This document shows positions 18,682 to 27,443 of a stretch of 64,000 nt of DNA, in pieces. The notes beneath the pieces are model-generated. The model was not told where the DNA came from and searched no databases. It saw only the letters and a program-made list of their open reading frames with translations. The DNA is from Pseudoxanthomonas sp. JBR18 (GTDB taxonomy: Bacteria > Pseudomonadota > Gammaproteobacteria > Xanthomonadales > Xanthomonadaceae): contig NZ_CP116339.1 in NCBI RefSeq assembly GCF_028198165.1, positions 62,001 through 126,000 of the forward strand. The letters are read 5' to 3'. How positions within the stretch are numbered: position 1 is the stretch's first letter; every line of letters starts with the position of its first letter. Made by a program: the position numbers and the translations under genes.

Positions 18682-20052
18682 TCAGACCGCCGGCGCCGCC
18701 CCGAGCGCGAGCAGCATGCCGCGGGCCTTGGCCCGGGTCTCGGCCAGCTCCGCCTGCGGATCGGAGTCGATGACGATCCCGGCGCCGGTGCGGAAGCGCA
18801 GCGTGGTGCGCTCGGCCTCGTCCACCAGCTGCGCGCTGCGGATGAGGATGTTAAGGTCCAGGTCGCCATCGCGTCCGAGCCAGCCGAACGCGCCGGTGTA
18901 GGCGCCACGCGGCACCTGCTCCAGCTCAGCGATGATCTGCATGCAGCGCACCTTCGGACAGCCGGTGATGGTGCCGCCGGGAAAGGTCGCGGCGATCACC
19001 TGCCCTGGCGTGACCTCGGCGCGCAGCTGGCCGCGCACATTGCTCACGATGTGGTGCACGTGCGCATAGCTCTCCACCGTCATCAGCTCGTCGACCTCGA
19101 CGCTGCCCGGCGTGCACACGCGGCCCAGGTCATTGCGCTCCAGGTCGATCAGCATCACGTGCTCGGCGCGCTCCTTGGGATGGCCGACCAGCTCGCGGAT
19201 GCGGGCGGCATCATCGTCCCCGACGAAGCGCGGCCGCGTGCCGGCGATCGGCCGGGTCTCGACCACGCCACCGCGCACCGACACCAACCGCTCCGGCGAG
19301 GCGCTGACCACCGCGTGGCCGTCGTGTTGGAACAGACCGGCGAACGGGGCCGGATTGCACTGCCGCAGGCGCGCATACAGCGCCGCTGGCTCCAGCCTCG
19401 GGGCAAACGAGGCCTGCCAGCCGCGCGAGAGGTTCACCTGGAACACATCGCCCGCCGCCAGGTAGTCGAGGATGCGCAGCACCCCCTCGATGAAGTGCTC
19501 GGGTGCGTCCTCGATCAGCGCCTCCGGCACGTGCCAGGCCGGCGCCTGGAGGGCAAGCGCCAGGGCCAGATCCGTTTCGACGGCCTGCAGCAGCGCCTCG
19601 CAGCCCGGCTCGGCCACCGCCACGCACTCCCCGGTGGCGCGATCGCGCAGCACCGCGGCCGGACAACGCCGTGCCAACGCGACCGGCCGTTCGCCCGGGC
19701 CCTGGGGCAGCGTCAGCACCGGCTCGACCTGGCCAGCCAATTCGTAATCCAGCATCAGCGCCCAGCCGCCATGGAAGGGCCAACGCGGTTCCTCGCGCAG
19801 CGTGCGCAATGGCTGCCAGGCGGCATCGAGCAGCGAGAGGAAATCCCCCTCCAGCGTCTCCCCGGCCAGGGTGCGGGTCAGCCCGTCCGCTTCCAGGCGC
19901 AGGCCTTCGCCGTTGCCCATCAGCAGCAGATCCCAGCGACCGTGCGCGGTGCCCGACGCCACCGACTCCATCAACAGCGGGTAACGCGCCGGCGCCACGC
20001 GCTGCAGCGACAGCAGGTCCACCTCGTTGGGCAGCGCACGGCTCAGAAGCAT
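18682..20052 (-). CDS. pabB: Aminodeoxychorismate synthase component I (PabB)
   Basis: Chorismate-using enzyme that makes 4-amino-4-deoxychorismate for folate with the glutaminase PabA. 456 residues from ATG 20052; an upstream GTG at 20079 lies inside a hairpin and is less likely. The chorismate-binding core has VFQVNLSRGW, SASPERLVSV, ERNDLGRVCTPGSVEV, TFPGGTITGCPK and GAYTGAFGWLG. The motif PIAGTRPR has Ala at about 270 where E. coli PabB has a catalytic Lys. It could be an anthranilate synthase component by that residue, but the context favours PabB. pabC is not adjacent. Confidence 0.82.
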   Translation of the reverse strand: MLLSRALPNEVDLLSLQRVAPARYPLLMESVASGTAHGRWDLLLMGNGEGLRLEADGLTRTLAGETLEGDFLSLLDAAWQPLRTLREEPRWPFHGGWALMLDYELAGQVEPVLTLPQGPGERPVALARRCPAAVLRDRATGECVAVAEPGCEALLQAVETDLALALALQAPAWHVPEALIEDAPEHFIEGVLRILDYLAAGDVFQVNLSRGWQASFAPRLEPAALYARLRQCNPAPFAGLFQHDGHAVVSASPERLVSVRGGVVETRPIAGTRPRFVGDDDAARIRELVGHPKERAEHVMLIDLERNDLGRVCTPGSVEVDELMTVESYAHVHHIVSNVRGQLRAEVTPGQVIAATFPGGTITGCPKVRCMQIIAELEQVPRGAYTGAFGWLGRDGDLDLNILIRSAQLVDEAERTTLRFRTGAGIVIDSDPQAELAETRAKARGMLLALGAAPAV

Positions 20053-20077
20053 GACGGTCTCATGTGTTGCAAAACGC

Positions 20078-20110
20078 ACATCGGGAGCGGCGCCATGCCG
20101 CTCCCGATGT
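20078..20110 (-). terminator. Intrinsic terminator after fabF
   Basis: A 13-bp perfect stem, ACATCGGGAGCGG paired with CCGCTCCCGATGT, with a 7-base loop. On the minus strand it is followed by GCGTTTTGC. It lies between the fabF stop (20134) and the pabB ATG (20052) and probably ends most fatty-acid cluster transcripts. Confidence 0.7.
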
Positions 20111-20133
20111 CTTCAACGTCGCCGACGCCGCGC

Positions 20134-21372
<1,239 letters not shown>

Positions 21373-21454
21373 AACGTTCTACTCCGCAATGCTGCAGGCC
21401 GGCCAATGCCGGCGTTGACGGGGATGCTGCGGCGCGCCTGCGCCGGATGCGCGC

Positions 21455-21474
21455 GGGGCCGCAATCGCGGCCCC
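21455..21474 (-). promoter_or_regulatory. Stem-loop between acpP and fabF
   Basis: GGGGCCGC/GCGGCCCC with the loop AATC, an 8-bp stem. No T-run follows, so it is not a clear terminator. It could slow or stabilise the acpP message, whose product is needed in far larger amounts than FabF. Confidence 0.35.
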
Positions 21475-21501
21475 GGCGTCACTCACTTGCATCAGGGCGT
21501 A

Positions 21502-21741
21502 TCAGGCCTTGACGTGCGCCTTGACGTAATCAATGGCCTGCTGGACGGAGGTGATCTTCTCGGCCTCTTCGTCCGGAATTTCGCACTCGAATTCTTCTTC
21601 AAGCGCCATGACCAGCTCGACGGTGTCCAGCGAGTCGGCGCCCAGGTCGTCCACGAACGATGCGCTGGTGGTGACTTCTTCTTCTTTGACGCCAAGCTGT
21701 TCGACAACAATCTTCTTGACGCGTTCTTCAATGCTGCTCAT
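21502..21741 (-). CDS. acpP: Acyl carrier protein
   Basis: Carrier of growing acyl chains. 79 residues, strongly acidic ([15 protein letters not shown] start). Ser37 in [15 protein letters not shown] is the 4'-phosphopantetheine attachment site. The start at 21741 gives the usual length; upstream codons are non-conserved. It lies between fabG and fabF. Confidence 0.98.
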   Translation of the reverse strand: MSSIEERVKKIVVEQLGVKEEEVTTSASFVDDLGADSLDTVELVMALEEEFECEIPDEEAEKITSVQQAIDYVKAHVKA

Positions 21742-21854
21742 GGATTCGCTCCAACCGGAGATGGGTAAACACGGGATAGTGTAAGGGAAAGCGGGGCCTG
21801 CTGGCACGGCGCCGCAAGCCCCTTCGAATCAGCCACTTAGGGCCGAATTTTATG

Positions 21855-22604
21855 TCACGGCATGTACATGCCGCCGTTGACGTGCAAGGTCTCGCCAGTG
21901 ATGTACTTGGCGGCCGGGCTCGCCAGGAAGGCCACCGCGTTGGCGATGTCGGCCGGCTCACCCAACTGGCCCAGCGCGATCTGGCCCAGCAATGCCTGCC
22001 TGGTTTCCTCGGGCAGCGCCTTGGTCATGTCGGTATCGATGAAGCCCGGGGCGACCACGTTGACGGTGACGCCGCGCGAACCGATTTCCTTGGCCAGCGA
22101 CTTGGAGAAGGCAATGATGCCAGCCTTGGCCGCCGAATAATTGGTCTGGCCCGGGTTGCCGGTCACGCCGACCACCGAGGCGATATTGATGATGCGCCCC
22201 TTGCGCGCCTTCATCATGCCGCGCATCACCGCCTTGGACGTGCGGAAGACGCTGGACAGGTTGGTGTCCAGGATCGCGTCCCAGTCCTCTTCCTTCATCC
22301 GCATCAGCAGGTTGTCGCGGGTGATGCCGGCGTTGTTGACCAGGATCGAGATCGGACCGAATTCCTTCGCCGTTGCGTCAATCAGCGCGTCGACAGCCGC
22401 GGCGTCGGTGACGTCCAGCGTGCGGCCATGGCCGCCGATGGACTCCATGCGCTGGGCGATGGCCTGCGCACCGTTGTCGCTGGTCGCCGTGCCGATGACG
22501 GTGGCGCCCTGCGCGGCGAGGGTGTCGGCAATGGCCGCGCCGATGCCGCGACTGGCGCCGGTGACCAGAGCGATTTCACCGGACAGAGGAAGTGCTGCGT
22601 TCAT
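21855..22604 (-). CDS. fabG: 3-oxoacyl-ACP reductase FabG
   Basis: NADPH-dependent reductase of the short-chain dehydrogenase family, reducing 3-ketoacyl-ACP. 249 residues. TGASRGIG at about 15-22 binds the cofactor; the catalytic Ser/Tyr/Lys set is in IASVVG and NYSAAKAG. It starts in a 4-bp overlap with the fabD stop and is followed by acpP. Confidence 0.97.
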   Translation of the reverse strand: MNAALPLSGEIALVTGASRGIGAAIADTLAAQGATVIGTATSDNGAQAIAQRMESIGGHGRTLDVTDAAAVDALIDATAKEFGPISILVNNAGITRDNLLMRMKEEDWDAILDTNLSSVFRTSKAVMRGMMKARKGRIINIASVVGVTGNPGQTNYSAAKAGIIAFSKSLAKEIGSRGVTVNVVAPGFIDTDMTKALPEETRQALLGQIALGQLGEPADIANAVAFLASPAAKYITGETLHVNGGMYMP

Positions 22605-23554
22605 GCGGTTTTCCAGGTTTCCAGCGCCGAGGCGAACTCGGCGGGCGTGGACAGCGTACGCGCGTCGACCGACTTATCGATGCGCTTGATCAGGCCGGCC
22701 AGCACCTTGCCGGGACCACATTCGGCGATACGCGTGGCACCGCCAGCGGACAGTGCCCGCACGCAGTCGGTCCAACGCACCGGCAGGTAGAGCTGGCGCA
22801 CCAGGGCATCTGCAATCGCGTCGATCGAATCGTGCACCTTGGCGTCGACGTTCTGCACCACAGGCAACGCCGGCAGGTGCCAGGACAGCCCCTTAATGGT
22901 GTCGGCCAGGCGATTGGCGGCCTCGCGCATTAGCGGGGTATGCGAAGGCACGCTGACCGCCAGCTTCACGGTCTTGCGCACGCCGCGCGCGTTGAGTTCG
23001 GCGATGGCGGCATCGACTGCCTCAGCGTCGCCGCCGATCACGATCTGGCCTGGGGAGTTGTAGTTCGCCGGGACGACGACCTTGGTGCCTGACACCTGCT
23101 CGCAGACCTCCAACACTATCGCGTCCTCGGCGCCGAGCACGGCGGCCATCGCACCGACGCCGGCCGGAGCGGCTTCCTGCATCAACTGCCCGCGGATGCG
23201 CACCAGATGCGCGCCATCCTTCAACGACAGCGCACCGGCCGCGACCAGCGCGGTGTATTCGCCCAGGCTGTGCCCGGCCAGCTGTGCGGGCGTCGGGCCG
23301 CCCTGCTTGCGCCACAGGCGCCAGACGGCGATGCCCGCTGCCAGCAGCGCCGGCTGGGTGTATTCGGTGCGATTGAGCATCTCTTCGGGGCCGCCCTGCG
23401 ACAGGGCCCACAGGTCCGCGCCAGCGCCGTCGGAGGCTTCGTTGAAGGTATCGCGCACCTGAGGGTGCAACTCGGCCAATTCGGCGAGCATGCCGATGGA
23501 TTGCGATCCCTGGCCCGGGAAAACGAAGGCAAGTGTGGTGTCTGTCACGCGCAA
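22601..23554 (-). CDS. fabD: Malonyl-CoA:ACP transacylase FabD
   Basis: Loads malonyl groups onto ACP. 317 residues. The opening LAFVFPGQGSQSIGML and the nucleophile Ser96 in GHSLGEY are diagnostic; the partner His lies in VPSHTPLM and the Gln in the QxxPxPV-like region near the end. A 94-bp gap separates it from the kinase-like gene upstream, so it may have its own promoter. It overlaps fabG by 4 bp. Confidence 0.97.
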   Translation of the reverse strand: MRVTDTTLAFVFPGQGSQSIGMLAELAELHPQVRDTFNEASDGAGADLWALSQGGPEEMLNRTEYTQPALLAAGIAVWRLWRKQGGPTPAQLAGHSLGEYTALVAAGALSLKDGAHLVRIRGQLMQEAAPAGVGAMAAVLGAEDAIVLEVCEQVSGTKVVVPANYNSPGQIVIGGDAEAVDAAIAELNARGVRKTVKLAVSVPSHTPLMREAANRLADTIKGLSWHLPALPVVQNVDAKVHDSIDAIADALVRQLYLPVRWTDCVRALSAGGATRIAECGPGKVLAGLIKRIDKSVDARTLSTPAEFASALETWKTA

Positions 23555-23648
23555 AGACGCCCTGCTGCGAAAAACGAGGGGCGATGATACGGGTGAAAGG
23601 GGTAAGGCGTCTGTACTGCGGCGTATGCCACCCCTTCACACCGTGGCA

Positions 23649-24440
23649 TCAACCCACCAACAGGCGCAGCACATCCAGGTCGCCATCGCTGAACCAGTCG
23701 AAGGCCAAGGTCGCGATCACCAGCACACCCAGGGTGCTGGCGCCATGCAGCACCAGCACAGCGTGGGCGAGACGACGCGCCTTGCGTCCCAGGCGATTGC
23801 AGACCGCGGCCAGGCGCTGGAGCCGCGTGGTGACCTGGTGGGTCTGCGCTTGCACGTCACGACCTCCGCGGGTCATGGCCTCACGCATCAGCCCCTCCAG
23901 CACGGCGGGCCGACGCTCGTAGTAGCGGGCCACGCCATAGCCGAACATCAGCCAGTCGCGCGCCTGGGCCTGGGCCAGGCTCATGACTTCCAGCGGATCT
24001 TCCTCGAAGTCGATGAAGCCGATCTGCTCGCCATCGAAGGTCATGTTGCGTGGCAGTGGCTGGCCGAAGTACGCGCCCTCGGCATGCGCTTTGGCGATCG
24101 CCGCGAGCGCCAATCGCGTCAATCGGTCGCGCTGCGCATCGTCCTGCGCATCGCGCAGCCAGGCCGCCAGCGAGCGGCCGTTGTCGGTGAGCACCAACGA
24201 AGTGCGCCCGCGCCCGATCACTTCAGGCACGTGCACATGCTGTGCCGCCAATTCGTTCAGGCGACGCGCTTCGACATCCAGGGCAGCGGTGCCGACGCGA
24301 TGCGGCGGCGGTCGCAGCGGCGCCATGCCGAGCTTGCTGGCCAACAGATCCAGGGCGCCGAGCGACAGCACGCGACTGCCGCCATTGCCATAACGTTTCA
24401 GCCAGGCCTGACGGCCGTCGATCAGAATGGGTTCAACCAT
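23649..24440 (-). CDS. Kinase-like membrane protein
   Basis: A 263-residue protein in the kinase-like fold group of lipopolysaccharide and Ser/Thr kinases. The sequence HAEGAYFGQPLPRNM (about 132-146) resembles a catalytic loop with Asn, and FIDFEEDP (about 153-160) the metal-binding DFE/DFD. The canonical catalytic Asp of the loop is not obvious. The N-terminus has a Gly-rich GNGGSRVLSLG segment. A hydrophobic C-terminal helix (VLHGASTLGVLVIATLAF) would anchor it in the membrane. It lies between fabH and fabD, where no such gene is usual, and has inverted repeats just upstream. Substrate unknown. Confidence 0.7.
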   Translation of the reverse strand: MVEPILIDGRQAWLKRYGNGGSRVLSLGALDLLASKLGMAPLRPPPHRVGTAALDVEARRLNELAAQHVHVPEVIGRGRTSLVLTDNGRSLAAWLRDAQDDAQRDRLTRLALAAIAKAHAEGAYFGQPLPRNMTFDGEQIGFIDFEEDPLEVMSLAQAQARDWLMFGYGVARYYERRPAVLEGLMREAMTRGGRDVQAQTHQVTTRLQRLAAVCNRLGRKARRLAHAVLVLHGASTLGVLVIATLAFDWFSDGDLDVLRLLVG

Positions 24441-24458
24441 GGGGGCACTCCGTCACAG

Positions 24459-24506
24459 CATGACAACCCTGTCATGTCGGAAAGATGTTAACCCTTGAGC
24501 GTTAAC
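24459..24506 (-). promoter_or_regulatory. Inverted repeats upstream of the kinase-like gene
   Basis: CATGACA-N4-TGTCATG (24459-24476), a perfect 7-bp dyad, lies 18 bp before the start codon, and two GTTAAC palindromes at 24487-24492 and 24501-24506 lie just beyond it. The rest of 24441-24745 (305 bp) holds no gene I can support. The dyads look like operator sites but no regulator is identified. Confidence 0.4.
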
Positions 24507-24745
24507 GCCATCGGAACGCACAGCACCGCGCAGGCGTCGCGAACGCGCACGGCCCAGCGCAAGGCGCGCGCAAGCGCACCCGGCATGGCCGGCGGCATTG
24601 AGAGGGGAACAGTGCGGCAGAGCCGCCGGACCTGGCTCAATAAAGCATCGATTCGCGCACGAATGACCCGTGCGCCTTCAGCAAGGCACACCACGAAGAG
24701 CCAGAAGGAACAAGGACAGCCCCGCGCCGCGGTGCGAGCCCCCGC

Positions 24746-25741
24746 TCAGAAGCGCAACAGCACCGAACCCCAGGTGAAGCCGCCGCCGAACGCCTCCAGC
24801 AGCACCAGCTGACCGCGCTGGATGCGTCCATCACGCACCGCTTCGTCCAGCGCCAGCGGGACCGAGGCCGACGAGGTGTTGCCGTGCCGGTCCACCGTGA
24901 CCACGACCTGGTCCATGGACATGTCCAGCCGTTTGGCAGTGGCTTCGATGATGCGCAGGTTGGCCTGATGCGGCACCAGCCAGTGCAGGTCGTGCTTGTC
25001 CAACTGGTTGGCGGCCAGGGCTTGGTCCACGACCGCGTCGAGCGCCTTGACGGCGTACTTGAACACGTCGTTGCCCTTCATCAGGATCCGCGATCCGGCA
25101 TTGGGTGCGTCCGGCTGGAAGCCAGCGGAAATGCCGACCGGATTCCACAGCAGTTCCTTCTTGCTGCCATCGGCATGCAGGTGGGTGCTGAGGATGCCGG
25201 TCTCGGTATCGGCCTTGAGCACGACCGCGCCCGCGCCGTCGCCGAACAGCACGCAGGTGGTGCGGTCGGTCCAGTCGGTAATACGGGTCAGGGTCTCCGC
25301 GCCCAGCACCAGCACGGTTTTCGCGTCCCCGGTCCGGATGAACTTGTCCGCGACCGTCAACGCGTAGATGAAGCCCGAGCAGGCCGCGTTGACGTCCATC
25401 GCCATGCAGCCTTCCGCCCCCAGCTTGGACTGGATCAGGCAGGCGGTCGACGGAAAAATGATGTCCGGCGTCGTGGTGCCCACGACGATCAAGTCCAGCT
25501 CGTCCGCGGTCACGCCGGCAGCTTCCATCGCCAGCAACGCCGCCTGGTGCCCCAGGGTGCTGCTGGTCTCGCCTTCGCCGGCGATGTGACGCTCACGAAT
25601 ACCGGTGCGGGTGCGGATCCACTCGTCGCTGGTGTCGACGATCTTGGACAGATCGTCGTTGGTCATCACTTTCTTCGGCAGGCAGCTTCCGGTGCCTGCG
25701 ATACGCGAGTAGATACGACCGTTCGTCACCGGCTGGCTCAT
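24746..25741 (-). CDS. fabH: 3-oxoacyl-ACP synthase III FabH
   Basis: Initiating condensing enzyme (acetyl-CoA plus malonyl-ACP). 331 residues from ATG 25741, which starts in [18 protein letters not shown]. Cys121 in [10 protein letters not shown] is the nucleophile; the His lies in [10 protein letters not shown] and the Asn in [12 protein letters not shown]. It follows rpmF without the plsX gene usual between them. Confidence 0.97.
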   Translation of the reverse strand: MSQPVTNGRIYSRIAGTGSCLPKKVMTNDDLSKIVDTSDEWIRTRTGIRERHIAGEGETSSTLGHQAALLAMEAAGVTADELDLIVVGTTTPDIIFPSTACLIQSKLGAEGCMAMDVNAACSGFIYALTVADKFIRTGDAKTVLVLGAETLTRITDWTDRTTCVLFGDGAGAVVLKADTETGILSTHLHADGSKKELLWNPVGISAGFQPDAPNAGSRILMKGNDVFKYAVKALDAVVDQALAANQLDKHDLHWLVPHQANLRIIEATAKRLDMSMDQVVVTVDRHGNTSSASVPLALDEAVRDGRIQRGQLVLLEAFGGGFTWGSVLLRF

Positions 25742-25819
25742 CGTGATTCCCGTTGCGCGACCCGCGAAAACGGGCCAGAAAGATGAGAGGTCAGGCACGC
25801 ATCAAGCGCGCCGCCAGGC

Positions 25820-26014
25820 TCATTCTTCGTCGACAACCGCCGACTTGGTCGCGATGACCTTCTTGCCGCGGTAGTAGCCGTCAGCGGTCACGTGATGGCG
25901 GATGTGGGTCTCGCCCGTGGTCGGGTCGGTGGCCAGCTGCTTGGCGGTGAGGGCATCGTGCGCACGGCGCTGGCCGCGGCGGGACGGGGTGACGCGGGAT
26001 TTCTGAACAGCCAT
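25820..26014 (-). CDS. rpmF: 50S ribosomal protein L32
   Basis: 64 residues. [20 protein letters not shown] is the standard opening, followed by [17 protein letters not shown]. The zinc-binding cysteines of C+ L32 forms are absent, as in gammaproteobacteria. It is 45 bp after yceD, the conserved pair yceD-rpmF. Confidence 0.98.
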   Translation of the reverse strand: MAVQKSRVTPSRRGQRRAHDALTAKQLATDPTTGETHIRHHVTADGYYRGKKVIATKSAVVDEE

Positions 26015-26059
26015 GGTCTTGCTCCAAACAAGTCTCGTATTCCAACCGCCAAAGCGCGG

Positions 26060-26566
26060 TCAGTTCTTCTTGAGCGATGCCAGCGCCGCGAACGGGCTGG
26101 CCTTCGCCAGTTCTTCCTGCTGCGGGGAGACATCAAGCTCCACCGCGGGCAACTCCGGATTCATCGGGACTGCCGGAACGGCCAGCACCAGCTCATCCTC
26201 CACCAGATCCAAGGTCCGCAGCATGCCGTCCTCGGGCACCAGCAGGGCCTCGAACTCGGCCGGCAGCGCGGCCTCGTCGGCCTCGTCCCGGATCAAGCCA
26301 AGCCGCTGGACCATGGAAACCGGGAGCAGGAACCGCTCCAGGCTGCGCTGGCATTCCAGCGGCAGCGCCGTCTCGATCCTCAACTCCACGTAAGGCACCT
26401 GCAGCGCGTCGCGATCAAACTGAAGCGCAAACGCCACCTCGCCCTCGGCATCGGTCAACAGCCCGTCCAGCCGGCGCAGCGCCGCCAGGGGCACCTTGCC
26501 TTCGAAACTGCGTCGCGCCGCAACCATGCGCCAGGCATCCAGGATTTCGGGCACGTGCGCGGACAT
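26060..26566 (-). CDS. yceD: YceD family protein (DUF177)
   Basis: A 168-residue protein of the DUF177 family, next to rpmF in nearly all proteobacteria; related proteins in bacteria and plants take part in 23S rRNA accumulation. Conserved patterns LPLECQRSLERFLLPV (about 95-110) and the C-terminal SPFAALASLKK support the call. Four in-frame Met or longer starts exist; ATG 26566 was chosen for the family-typical MSAHVPEILDAWR. No Cys pair of the metal-binding type is present beyond one Cys. Confidence 0.85.
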   Translation of the reverse strand: MSAHVPEILDAWRMVAARRSFEGKVPLAALRRLDGLLTDAEGEVAFALQFDRDALQVPYVELRIETALPLECQRSLERFLLPVSMVQRLGLIRDEADEAALPAEFEALLVPEDGMLRTLDLVEDELVLAVPAVPMNPELPAVELDVSPQQEELAKASPFAALASLKKN

Positions 26567-26679
26567 AAGCCGCAAAATGTTAGAGACCTGCTGGCAGCGT
26601 GTCAAATCCAGGCGATGGACATTGTCGCATCCCGGTGCCAGTCGCACACTGCCCGGCCCGCACGACTGCGACCCGCCTC

Positions 26680-27252
26680 ATGCCCGACCTGATCCTGGCC
26701 TCCACCTCGACCTACCGTGCCGAGCTGCTGCAGCGACTGCGCGTCCCGTTCCAGGCCAGACGCCCCCTGGTCGACGAAACGCCCCTGGCGGGCGAGCCTC
26801 CACAGAGCCTGGCCGTGCGCCTGGCGCGCACCAAGGCCCAGACCGTCGCCGAACAATGCCAGGGAGCCTGGGTGATCGGCTCGGACCAGACCGCCGACCT
26901 GGACGGCGCCCCTGTCGGCAAACCCGGCGGGCGGGCGGCGGCGCTGGCGCAATTGGAGGCCATGTCCGGGCGCACCGTGGAATTCCACACCAGCGTGTGC
27001 CTGACCGACGGCACCCGATGGCTGGAAGCCACCGATGTGACGCGCGTCGTCCTGCGCCCGCTCCCGGCGGATCAGATCGCACGCTACGTCGACGCGGAAA
27101 CGCCTTACGACTGCGCAGGCAGTTTTAAATGCGAGGGCCTGGGGATCAGCCTGTTCGAAGCCATCGAAACCCGCGATCCCACGGCCCTGATCGGGCTCCC
27201 GCTGATTGCCACCGCGCGGCTGCTGCGCGATGCCGGCTTCCGCATCCCCTAA
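26680..27252 (+). CDS. yceF: Maf/YceF-type nucleoside triphosphate pyrophosphatase
   Basis: House-cleaning pyrophosphatase that hydrolyses modified NTPs such as 7-methyl-GTP. 190 residues from ATG 26680; the upstream in-frame Met at 26599 is not conserved. The family signatures LILASTSTYRAELL, VIGSDQTADLDG and YDCAGSFKCEGLG are present. It is divergent from yceD, with 113 bp between starts, the same neighbourhood as in E. coli. Confidence 0.92.
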   Translation: MPDLILASTSTYRAELLQRLRVPFQARRPLVDETPLAGEPPQSLAVRLARTKAQTVAEQCQGAWVIGSDQTADLDGAPVGKPGGRAAALAQLEAMSGRTVEFHTSVCLTDGTRWLEATDVTRVVLRPLPADQIARYVDAETPYDCAGSFKCEGLGISLFEAIETRDPTALIGLPLIATARLLRDAGFRIP

Positions 27253-27443
27253 CCACCCGCTGCCGGCGTCCCCCGACACCACTGAGCGAGAAACGACGCC
27301 CGACCGATCCAGGACTCCACGACCGCACAATAGCCTCGATCGGGCGCAAGCCCATTGGCAGAAGGGACCGCAGCAGCGATGGTCGAGCCTTCCAGTTGGA
27401 GAAGGGATGACGTGGCGGCGGGACGCGAGCCAACCCGCCGCGG

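Noticed and set aside
23593..23639. GTGAA/TTCAC imperfect hairpin before fabD
   Set aside because: The long loop and mismatch make it too weak to call a regulatory element.
24495..24812. Short plus-strand frame in the gap between the kinase-like gene and fabH
   Set aside because: Low-complexity basic sequence, no SD, overlaps fabH on the other strand.
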